A stretch of 14,176 bases of DNA from Hyphomicrobiales bacterium. Lineage in GTDB: Bacteria > Pseudomonadota > Alphaproteobacteria > Rhizobiales > JAUVMS01. The stretch spans positions 1-14,176 of the forward strand of contig JAUVMS010000025.1 of NCBI GenBank assembly GCA_030600135.1, written 5' to 3'. Made by a program: the position numbers and the translations under genes. The notes below the pieces were generated by a model that saw nothing but the letters and a program-made list of their open reading frames with translations, did no database searches and was not told the origin of the DNA. Shown piece after piece: positions 6,594 through 13,621 of the stretch (positions are counted from its first letter, which is position 1; each line of letters starts with the position of its first letter).

Positions 6594-7367
6594 ATGACGG
6601 TTTTGGGCATTCGCGGTGTTCTGCTTGATCTCGGCGGGGTCGTTTATTCCGGCGACCGACCCCTGCCGGGCTCGCTCGAGGCTGTCGAGCGCATCAAGAA
6701 CGCCGGGCTTGGGCTGCGCTATATCACCAACACCACGCGGACGTCCTATGGCGGGTTGATGGAGAAACTCGCCAAGATCGGCGTTGTCGTGGCGCGTGGC
6801 GAGCTGCTGACGCCCGCCCAGGTCGCACGCACCTATCTGATGGACAATCGGCTTTCGCCGCATCTCCTCGTCCATAGCAATCTTGAGGAGGATTTTGCCG
6901 ACGTTCCAGCCTCATCGCACGAGGCCGTCGTCATTGGCGATGCTGCCGATCGCTTTAGCTTTGCCGCCCTCAACGAGGCCTACCGCAAGATCGAAAAGGG
7001 CGCCCTCTTTCTTGCCCTCGCGGACAATCGCAACTTTCTTGACGCAGACGGTGAGTTGAGTCTTGACGCCGGCGCCTTCGTGCGGGCGCTCGAGTATGCC
7101 TCGGGCCGCACAGCGATGGTGCTCGGCAAGCCGTCCGCGGCTTTCTTTCAATTGGCCTGCCAGGGCCTTGGATGCGAACCCCATGAGACCGTCATGATTG
7201 GCGATGACGCAGAGGCTGATGTCGGTGGCGCGATAGCGGCGGGGCTTCGCGGCGTCCTGGTGCGCACGGGTAAGTACCGCAGCGGTCAAGAGGCAAGGCT
7301 CGCCAAGCCGCCCGATCTCGTCGCCGAAGACCTCGCCACCGCAGTCGACTGGCTGCTCGGCTCGTAG
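6594..7367 (+). CDS. HAD-superfamily subfamily IIA hydrolase (LHPP/TIGR01458-like)
   Basis: About 257-residue cytosolic HAD phosphatase-like protein. Motif I is LLDLGGVVYSGD with nucleophile D12; the second Asp of the usual DxD is Gly (G14), as in the LHPP-like branch that has DxSGV. Motif II is YITNTTRTS, motif III is the Lys in VLGKPSAAFF, and motif IV is MIGDDAEADVGGA. The IIA cap lies between motifs II and III. The C-terminus VLVRTGKYRSGQE is typical of the family. Start is uncertain: ATG 6594 (MTVLGIRGVLL) fits the usual family N-terminus, but in-frame ATGs at 6579 and 6561 are possible and none has a good ribosome binding site; the reading frame is also open back into maiA. It lies 160 bases after maiA on the same strand, perhaps the last gene of that transcript. 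Physiological phosphate ester unknown. Confidence 0.85.
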   Translation: MTVLGIRGVLLDLGGVVYSGDRPLPGSLEAVERIKNAGLGLRYITNTTRTSYGGLMEKLAKIGVVVARGELLTPAQVARTYLMDNRLSPHLLVHSNLEEDFADVPASSHEAVVIGDAADRFSFAALNEAYRKIEKGALFLALADNRNFLDADGELSLDAGAFVRALEYASGRTAMVLGKPSAAFFQLACQGLGCEPHETVMIGDDAEADVGGAIAAGLRGVLVRTGKYRSGQEARLAKPPDLVAEDLATAVDWLLGS

Positions 7368-7386
7368 GGCACAGCCTCAAAGTTGG

Positions 7387-7429
7387 GACCGTCGGCGTTC
7401 GGTCTCACATGGCAGACGTTCCGACGGTC
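7387..7429. repeat. 9-bp inverted repeat after the HAD gene
   Basis: GACCGTCGG (7387-7395) and its exact complement CCGACGGTC (7421-7429) flank a 25-base spacer, 19 bases after the HAD stop. Transcribed, it would form a long-loop hairpin without a T-tract, so terminator function is uncertain; as DNA it could be a pair of binding half-sites. Confidence 0.4.
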
Positions 7430-7440
7430 AATCCCGGTCA
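7425..7440 (+). repeat. CGGTCA direct repeat with 10-bp period
   Basis: CGGTCA occurs at 7425-7430 and again at 7435-7440, one helical turn apart, just upstream of the promoter-like element before the methyltransferase gene. The first copy overlaps the right arm of the inverted repeat. This spacing suits tandem regulator binding; function unproven. Confidence 0.3.
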
Positions 7441-7456
7441 TTGTTGATTCTGCTTG

Positions 7457-7484
7457 TTGAATGAGCGTTCAATTATGCTAGAAT
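7457..7484 (+). promoter_or_regulatory. Candidate promoter overlapping an operator-like palindrome
   Basis: TTGAATGAGCGTTCAA (7457-7472) is an imperfect dyad with perfect TTGAA/TTCAA outer arms and an inner G/C match, resembling sites bound by TetR-type repressors. A -35-like TTGAAT (7457-7462) and -10-like TAGAAT (7479-7484) are separated by 16 bases, so a bound repressor would cover the -35 and spacer. The region is AT-rich against its surroundings. The methyltransferase start is about 65 bases downstream, so this probably drives the two-gene unit at 7549-11231. Confidence 0.5.
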
Positions 7485-7548
7485 GTCAATTCGAAACGAC
7501 CAAGCGCGCACTCGCCCGAACCTGATTGTCAACGGGTAAGGAAACCAG

Positions 7549-9090
7549 ATGACCACCAGGAGCCAAAAGCGGTCGGCGAGGGGACGAAGAGCGGCGGCGC
7601 AAGCGCGGTCGCAATCTGGCGTTGCACAGCTGCCCTGGCGCCAAGTTGAAAATCCTTACCCGCCCGTGGAACCGATTTCCCACGATGAAGTCGAGGCGAT
7701 TCACGAGTCATCACTGCGAATCCTAGAGGAAATCGGGATTAAAGTCCTAAGTCCCAGGGCGCGTGGAATCCTTGCCTCTTCGGGCGCAGACGTCAACGAC
7801 AGCACGGAGATTGTAAAGTTCGACCGCGGTCTCGTCGCCGAGCAAATGAATCTCGCGCCGAGCGAGCTTGCGATGCGCGCCCGCAATCCTGAGCGCAATC
7901 TCCGCATCGGCGGGCGCAATGTCGTATTCTGCTCGGTCGGAGGTCCCGCCTTTGTCACCGACATCAAGCGTGGACGGCGCCAAGGCACCTACGCCGAGCA
8001 ATGTGACTACATACGGCTTATTCATTGCCTCAACATAATCCATCAGGAAGGTGGTGGTGCCTTCGAGGCCTTGGACCTACCACAAGATTCACGCCATCTC
8101 GACCTTTACTACGGCCTCATCACACTGACGGATAAAAATTGGACACCTTGGTGCCTAGGTCGCGAGCGCTCCCGTGATGCGCTCGCCATGCTGGCCATCG
8201 CGCTGGGCGAGACCATCGAGGAATTGGCCGACAAGCCACCGCTCTTTTCGTGCATCATCAACACCAACTCACCGCTGCAAATCGATGTACCCATGGCCGA
8301 GGGGCTCATCGAGATGGCGAGACACGGCCAATGCATCACCGTGACGCCGTTCACATTGGCGGGCGCCATGGCACCGATAACGCTGGCCGGCGCACTGGCC
8401 CAGCAGAATGCCGAGGCCCTTGCCGCCATCGTGCTCGCGCAGTGTGTGAGACCGGGTGTGCCTGTTGCCTACGGTGCCTTTACAACCAATACCGATATGC
8501 GCACCGGCGCGCCCGCTTTCGGTACGCCGGAATACGTCCTCGGGGCGCAAATCTCTGGTCAGCTCGCGCGCCTTCATCGCCTGCCGTTTCGCTCGAGCGT
8601 CGTCACGACGGCCCACGCGGTCGACGCCCAAGCCGCCTACGAAAGCCAAATGGCGCTGTGGGGCGCCATTAACGGACATGCCAACATCATCAAGCATGCC
8701 GCCGGCTGGGTCGGCGGTGGTTTGACGGCCTCCTTTGAGAAAATAATCATCGACGCAGAGATGCTGCAGATGATCGCCGCCTATCTCGAGCCACCGGAGG
8801 TTTCCGATGCCACGCTCGCCCTCGAGGCCATACGCGACGTCGGTCCCGGCGGTCATTTTTTCGGCACCGCGCACACGCTCGAGCGCTACGAAACCGCATT
8901 TTACCAACCGTTGGTCTCCGACTGGGACAACTACGAAAACTGGATGGAGCGAGGTGCAAATTCAGTGACGGAACGTGCGCACGATGTCGGCCTAGAACTC
9001 CTTCAGGAATACCAACAACCTCCCATCGACGCGGCCGTTGACGAGGCGCTGAAAGATTATGTCGACAGGCGCAAACGCGACATTCATTGA
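7549..9090 (+). CDS. Trimethylamine methyltransferase (MttB) superfamily protein, non-pyrrolysine type
   Basis: 513-residue MttB-superfamily protein. Members characterised elsewhere transfer a methyl group from quaternary or tertiary amines (trimethylamine with pyrrolysine; glycine betaine, carnitine or proline betaine without it) to a corrinoid protein. Visible family features: a basic Arg-rich N-terminus (residues 3-20), ISHDEVEAIHESSLRILEEIG, then the barrel segment FTLAGAMAPITLAGALAQQNAE, followed by PVAYGAFTTNTDM (Y308-M317) and HANIIKHAAGWVGGGL. The frame is uninterrupted and stops at TGA, so no amber-encoded pyrrolysine is used. GTAAGGAAA lies just before ATG 7549. It is followed at 65 bases by a trimethylamine-dehydrogenase-like gene. 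No corrinoid-binding protein, activase or MtbA-like partner is in the window, so the methyl acceptor is unknown. Family call secure; substrate unknown. Confidence 0.9.
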   Translation: MTTRSQKRSARGRRAAAQARSQSGVAQLPWRQVENPYPPVEPISHDEVEAIHESSLRILEEIGIKVLSPRARGILASSGADVNDSTEIVKFDRGLVAEQMNLAPSELAMRARNPERNLRIGGRNVVFCSVGGPAFVTDIKRGRRQGTYAEQCDYIRLIHCLNIIHQEGGGAFEALDLPQDSRHLDLYYGLITLTDKNWTPWCLGRERSRDALAMLAIALGETIEELADKPPLFSCIINTNSPLQIDVPMAEGLIEMARHGQCITVTPFTLAGAMAPITLAGALAQQNAEALAAIVLAQCVRPGVPVAYGAFTTNTDMRTGAPAFGTPEYVLGAQISGQLARLHRLPFRSSVVTTAHAVDAQAAYESQMALWGAINGHANIIKHAAGWVGGGLTASFEKIIIDAEMLQMIAAYLEPPEVSDATLALEAIRDVGPGGHFFGTAHTLERYETAFYQPLVSDWDNYENWMERGANSVTERAHDVGLELLQEYQQPPIDAAVDEALKDYVDRRKRDIH

Positions 9091-9155
9091 GACGCAAACA
9101 TTCGGACGCGACGAATTCAATCAACCAACAATCATCCAATCTGGGCAGCTGAGCT

Positions 9156-11231
9156 ATGGCGCGAAACCCACGCTACGACATTCTGTTTGAGCCCGTGAAG
9201 ATCGGTCCCGTAACGGCACCGAACCGGTTCTATCAGGTGCCCCATGCGAGCGGCATGACCAATTCTCTGCCACGCGTACGCGCCGCCTTTCGGGGCACCA
9301 AGGCGGAAGGTGGATGGGGCGTCGTCTGTTCTGGCTACTGCTCGATACACCCGAGTTCGGACGACACCCCTCTGCCTTTCGCCAGGCTTTGGAACGACGA
9401 CGATATTCGCAGCCACGCGCTTGCCACCGATGCCATCCATGAGCATGGCGCATTGGCCGGGGTTGAGCTTTGGCACGGTGGTTGCGCGGTCATGAATCGC
9501 ACCAGCCGCATTGCCCCGCTCTCTCCCTCCGGCATCAGTTGGGCCTCGACGCACGTCGGCTTCATGTCCAACATTCATTCCCGCGCCATGGACAAGCACG
9601 ATATTCGTGAATTGATTTCTTGGCAGGTGGGCGGCGCCCGCCGGGCCCGCGAGGCCGGATACGACATCGTCTATGTCTATGCCGGCATGGGCTATCTGCC
9701 ATATGAATTTTTACTCCCTGACTATAACCAGCGCGATGATGAATATGGTGGCAGCATCGAAAATCGCGTGCGCCTGGTCCGCCAAATGATCGAGGCCACA
9801 AAAGATGCCGTTGGGACGGATTGCGCGGTCGCGCTCAGGATCAGCGTCGAGGAGCTTTCCAAGAGGCCGGGCACATCTCTGGAGACCGAAGCCCACGAGG
9901 TCGTGTCGCTACTCAAGGACGTTCCAGATCTCTGGGACGTCAAGATGGACAGCTCGCCGACCGACTGCGGCCCCTCCCGCTTCGCCGAGGAAGGCAGCCA
10001 CGAGCCGGTTGTCAACTTTGTCAAAACGCTCACCGACGCACCGGTCGTCGGGGTTGGCCGTTTTACCTCACCCGATGCCATGGTCTCGCAAGTCAGGCGT
10101 GGTGTCCTCGACCTGATCGGCGCCGCGCGACCATCCATTGCCGACCCGTTCCTGCCCAGCAAGATCGAGCAAGGTCGCGAGGACGAGATTCGCGAGTGCA
10201 TCGGTTGCAACATCTGCATTGCCTCATGGCACGACTGTGTGCCCATCCGATGTACACAAAACCCGACTGTTGGCGAGGAATGGCGGCGGGGCTGGCACCC
10301 GGAGCGTATCGCGCCCAAAGGCTCGGACGCGCGCGCGCTCGTCATCGGCGCGGGGCCGGCAGGTCTCGAATGTGCCAGAGCGCTCGGCGCACGCGGGTAT
10401 GATGTCACCTTGGCCGACGAGAAGAGCGAGTTCGGCGGCCGCCTGCTGTTCGAGGCGAAATTGCCCGGCCTTTCCGCATGGATGAGGGTGCGCGACTACC
10501 GGCTCGGTCAACTCCACAACATGGCCAATGTGGAGCTTTACAAGGAAAGCGCCCTCACGGCCGATGACGCACTCACGTTCGGCTTTCACCACATCGTCAC
10601 CGCGACGGGAGGGAAATGGACACGCGACCTTTGGAAGGAGGCGGAGGTGCCCGGTGATGCATTGCGCCACGCCAAGGTGTTCACGCCCAACAACATCGAG
10701 ACGGGCGTCGAGCTGGCCGGCAAAGTCGCGGTTTTCGATTTCGACTTTTACTACATGGGCGGCGTGCTGGCGGAGAAATTGGCGCGTGATGGCTGTGACG
10801 TCACTTACGTCACGCCGGCCGGTTACGCTTCGGCTTGGTCCATCATGTCGAATGAGCTGCCGCTGGTCCATCGCAGATTGCGTGACCTGGGCGTTGACAT
10901 CGAAACATTACGCCGAGTGACCGCATTTGACGGTGATATGCTATCGCTCGCCGATGTTTATACCGGCGAGCGCTTCGAGCATGCCTGCGACAACCTTGTG
11001 ATCGTCGGGTTGCGACGACCCAATGACGAACTTGCGCGAGACCTCTTTGCCCGTCGTGACGAGTGGCGAGATCACGGTGTCATGTCGGTCACGGCCATCG
11101 GCGATGCTCACGCCCCCGGCGCCATCGCGCACGCGGTGCACTCGGGCCGGAGCTATGCGGAGGGCTTGGATCAAGCGCCCAACGTTGTGCCCTATAAGCT
11201 CGACGAGCCCTTTGCCAGCATCGTCGAATAG
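9156..11231 (+). CDS. Trimethylamine/dimethylamine dehydrogenase-like iron-sulfur flavoprotein
   Basis: 691-residue old-yellow-enzyme-type FMN barrel (about 1-340), 4Fe-4S cluster segment and C-terminal Rossmann domains, the same architecture as trimethylamine dehydrogenase (TMADH). Clear matches are DILFEPVKIGP, NRFYQVPH, KAEGGWG, LAGVELWHGG, GARPSIADPFLP-like residues, the cluster motif C348-x2-C351-x2-C354...C366, and GAGPAG (398-403). Aligned by eye to TMADH as remembered: flavin-linking Cys30 is Ala31; aromatic-bowl Tyr60 and Trp355 are kept (Y61, W358) but Trp264 is lost with a short deletion; of the triad, Tyr169 (Y175) and Asp267 (D270) are kept but His172 is M178. The electron-path residues Val344 and Tyr442 are E347 and R444. 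It probably oxidises a different amine or methylated compound with non-covalent FMN. ATG 9156 is 65 bases after the methyltransferase stop, with only a weak ribosome binding site. No ETF genes are present in the window. Confidence 0.92.
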   Translation: MARNPRYDILFEPVKIGPVTAPNRFYQVPHASGMTNSLPRVRAAFRGTKAEGGWGVVCSGYCSIHPSSDDTPLPFARLWNDDDIRSHALATDAIHEHGALAGVELWHGGCAVMNRTSRIAPLSPSGISWASTHVGFMSNIHSRAMDKHDIRELISWQVGGARRAREAGYDIVYVYAGMGYLPYEFLLPDYNQRDDEYGGSIENRVRLVRQMIEATKDAVGTDCAVALRISVEELSKRPGTSLETEAHEVVSLLKDVPDLWDVKMDSSPTDCGPSRFAEEGSHEPVVNFVKTLTDAPVVGVGRFTSPDAMVSQVRRGVLDLIGAARPSIADPFLPSKIEQGREDEIRECIGCNICIASWHDCVPIRCTQNPTVGEEWRRGWHPERIAPKGSDARALVIGAGPAGLECARALGARGYDVTLADEKSEFGGRLLFEAKLPGLSAWMRVRDYRLGQLHNMANVELYKESALTADDALTFGFHHIVTATGGKWTRDLWKEAEVPGDALRHAKVFTPNNIETGVELAGKVAVFDFDFYYMGGVLAEKLARDGCDVTYVTPAGYASAWSIMSNELPLVHRRLRDLGVDIETLRRVTAFDGDMLSLADVYTGERFEHACDNLVIVGLRRPNDELARDLFARRDEWRDHGVMSVTAIGDAHAPGAIAHAVHSGRSYAEGLDQAPNVVPYKLDEPFASIVE

Positions 11232-11234
11232 CGC

Positions 11235-12494
11235 TTAGAGTTCGTCCGATTTTTGCTCCTCGCTATCGTCGACCTCCAACTCATAGACGGACTGAGAGGT
11301 CTTTGGCACCGGCACGAAACTGCCGGGATCGGAGCGTTCGCGCTCTACCCCCCAGATCAGCCGTGCCGCGATAAACAGCGATAAGAGCGCGAGCACAACG
11401 GAGATGAATATGAAAAGGCTGCCAGACCGGTCCTCGGACATGAAGGGCGCGGCGACGATTGGACCAACGGCGGCTCCCACGGCATAAGCCAGCAGCAATC
11501 CGCTGCTAACCGGCACCAATCGCTCGTTCGGCACATGGTCGTTGGCATGGGCCAAGCAAAGCGCGTAGAGCGGGATCATGAGTGCACCGTGTGCAACCGC
11601 AATTGCAATCATCGTCGCAAAGCCGGTGAACGGCCAAAACGCGATCAAGAGGCCCGTCACGATTGTTCCAAGCGCCGTCAGCAGGATGACAACCCGGCGA
11701 TCGCGGAAGTCCGAAATTCGACCCAGCGGCCACTGAGAAATCGTCCCACCCAAAACGAATGCCGCCATGAGCAACGTAACTTCTGCGGTCGACATGCCAC
11801 GCAGCTGGCCGAACAAGGGCCCGAGCGTCCAGAACGCACCCTCTGCGGCCCCAACCAACAAGCAGCCGACAATGCCGACGGGCGACACCGCAAAGAGGCC
11901 CCTGAGATCGAGCCGAGCGACCGGAATCGGCGTCGGCTCGTCGATCGGCGTCAACGCCAACGGCACGACGGAGAGACTGACGAGCCCGGTGACAATCATG
12001 AACAAGACCGGGCCGTCGATCGGCGCCACATTGATCGCCAACTGCCCGGCCATGGTCGCGACATTGGCCACGATGATGTAGATGGAAAGAATACTGCCTC
12101 GAACTTCATTGCTGACGGTGTCGTTGAGCCAGCTCTCGATCACCATGAACGAGATGGCGAGGCATGCGCCCGTAAGGAACCGCAGGACGGCCCATGATGT
12201 TGGCGCAATCAAGAGCGGAAACACCAGCACGAGCGCCGCAAGCAGCGCTGCTATTCCGGCAAAGGCGCGGATGTGGCCTACCACCCTGACGAGACCTGGG
12301 CCCACGATGCAGCCGATGGCAAAGCCGGCGAAGTAAGTGGTTCCTAGGATGCCGATAAATGAGGTCGAAAAGGCTTCCCGGCTCGCCCGAAGCGGCAATA
12401 GGGTTTGAAAGAGTGAAACTCCGGCAAGGATCAGTCCGGCACCCAACAACAACAAAACGATGGATCGCCGGGCGCCGAGCGCTACGGATTTCAT
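11235..12494 (-). CDS. MFS transporter, YcaD-like
   Basis: 419-residue inner-membrane protein with 12 hydrophobic segments and a charged cytoplasmic tail (about 375-419, rich in Glu, Asp and Ser). The family pattern MVIESWLNDTVSNEVRGSILSIY in the middle of the N-terminal half, and GQWPLGR-like SQWPLGRISDFRDRRVV (motif A repeat between segments 8 and 9), place it with YcaD-type transporters. Substrate unknown. ATG at 12494 has a GAGAGAGG ribosome binding site about 9 bases upstream on the minus strand. Its stop lies 3 bases from the stop of the convergent flavoprotein gene, with no room for a terminator between them, so the two transcripts must overlap. It follows the broken substrate-binding protein gene but is separated from it by a hairpin terminator, so it likely has its own promoter, which I could not identify. 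Confidence 0.9.
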   Translation of the reverse strand: MKSVALGARRSIVLLLLGAGLILAGVSLFQTLLPLRASREAFSTSFIGILGTTYFAGFAIGCIVGPGLVRVVGHIRAFAGIAALLAALVLVFPLLIAPTSWAVLRFLTGACLAISFMVIESWLNDTVSNEVRGSILSIYIIVANVATMAGQLAINVAPIDGPVLFMIVTGLVSLSVVPLALTPIDEPTPIPVARLDLRGLFAVSPVGIVGCLLVGAAEGAFWTLGPLFGQLRGMSTAEVTLLMAAFVLGGTISQWPLGRISDFRDRRVVILLTALGTIVTGLLIAFWPFTGFATMIAIAVAHGALMIPLYALCLAHANDHVPNERLVPVSSGLLLAYAVGAAVGPIVAAPFMSEDRSGSLFIFISVVLALLSLFIAARLIWGVERERSDPGSFVPVPKTSQSVYELEVDDSEEQKSDEL

Positions 12495-12573
12495 GGGGAA
12501 CGCCTCTCTCGTCCAACGGATCGCAGACGGCCAACTCGGCTCGAGACCGATGTCGTGAGGCTGATACCAAATT

Positions 12574-12600
12574 CAGGCGCGGGCCCACAACCCGCGCCTG
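12574..12600 (-). terminator. Strong hairpin terminator for the substrate-binding protein gene
   Basis: Perfect 10-bp GC-rich stem (CAGGCGCGGG with CCCGCGCCTG) around a 7-base loop, about 40 bases after the stop of the minus-strand binding-protein gene. On the minus strand it is followed by AATTTGG, a short weak T-tract, so orientation fits termination of that gene. It isolates the YcaD-like gene downstream. Confidence 0.7.
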
Positions 12601-12640
12601 CGAAATTCTGTTAGGACCCGCTCAGGTCAGATGCTGACCA

Positions 12641-13621
12641 TCACGCGTCAAGCCAGGCGAACTCAGGCCATTCCGCGCCGCCGAGTGCTTCGAGCGGCAA
12701 TCGGCGTAGTCCCTTGACCTTGTTTGATAGGCCATCGACGTAGTTGCGGTGGGCGGGAATGATTATGCCCGACTCTTGCGAGATGAGCCGCTGCATTTCG
12801 CAATACATTTCCTTGCGCTTGGCCGGGTCCAGTTCCGCACGGGAATCGACGAGCAATTTGCCCATCCGCTCGTTCTTCCATTGCGAATCGTTCCATGCGG
12901 CGTCCGGCGCAAAGGCCAGCGTCAACATGACGTTGGCCGTCGGGCGCATGTTCCACGATGCCACGTGCAATGGGGTTTTCATCCAAATTGCACCCCAATA
13001 ACCATCGATCGGCACCTTTTTGACGTTGATGTTGAGGCCGATTTTTGCAGCCTCGCGCTGGGTAATCAGAGCGATGTCGGTGATGCCCGAATCAACCTCC
13101 GCCACTTGCATCTCAACTGAAGTGACGCCCGACTTCTTGAGATGGAACTTTGCTTTTTCCGGATCGTAGGGACGTTGCGCAAGATCGGCGCAATGGTCTG
13201 GATAAGCAGTGCTGATTGGATGATCGTTGCCAACTGTTCCATGCCCCTTGAGGATCGATTTCACGATCCGCTCGCGGCGTTGCAGAAACTTCATTGCTTC
13301 GACAAAGTCGTGGTTGTTTCCAGGCGATTTGTCCCTCATGCACACGATCGACATGTAGGCACCGGATGGCACCGACAGAACCTCAAAGCCTGGTGCCGCC
13401 TCGACCTGCTTGATCGCCTTGGGATCGAGCTGGGACATCATGTTGATGTCGCCGGCGAGCAGCGCATTCACCCTCGCAACCGAGTCAGTAATCCCGAATA
13501 TTTCGAGCTCGTCGAGATTTGGCCCACCGCTTCGCCAATAGTTGTCGTTGCGCTCGTGGACCGACCGCACACCTTGCTTGAACTCCTTGATCTTGAAGGG
13601 GCCGGTGTGCCGGGTGGTGCG
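12641..13621 (-). pseudogene. ABC substrate-binding protein (SBP_bac_5), C-terminal part after a frameshift
   Basis: Downstream two thirds of a family 5 (peptide/nickel/opine type) periplasmic binding protein. It continues the domain with TGPFKIKEFKQGVRSVHERN, NYWRSGGPNLDELEIFG, VARVNALLAGDINMMSQLD and a C-terminal REAAKIGLNINVK...AHRNYVDGL. In this frame a TAG at 13622-13624 blocks reading further upstream, and the conserved text resumes just after it, so the fragment cannot be a complete gene: the first in-frame start (GTG 13570) lies inside the conserved domain. It belongs with the N-terminal part in the neighbouring frame. If the break is a sequencing error, the two form one intact gene; if real, the protein is inactive. 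The strong terminator follows. Confidence 0.85.

Noticed and set aside
7549..9090. Possible amber-encoded pyrrolysine in the MttB-family gene
   Set aside because: The frame contains no internal TAG and ends at TGA; the segment YGAFTTNTDM reads straight through, so this is the non-pyrrolysine type.
9091..9155. Gap between the methyltransferase and flavoprotein genes as a promoter or terminator
   Set aside because: I found no hairpin, no T-tract and no convincing -35/-10 pair in these 65 bases.
9722..10408. 228-codon minus-strand frame inside the TMADH-like gene
   Set aside because: Opposite strand of an unambiguous gene with conserved cluster motif; product is Ser/Pro/Arg-rich without domain features.
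11535..12197. 220-codon + strand frame inside the YcaD-like gene
   Set aside because: Complement of transmembrane-coding DNA; product is extremely Arg/Asp/His-rich and lacks motifs.
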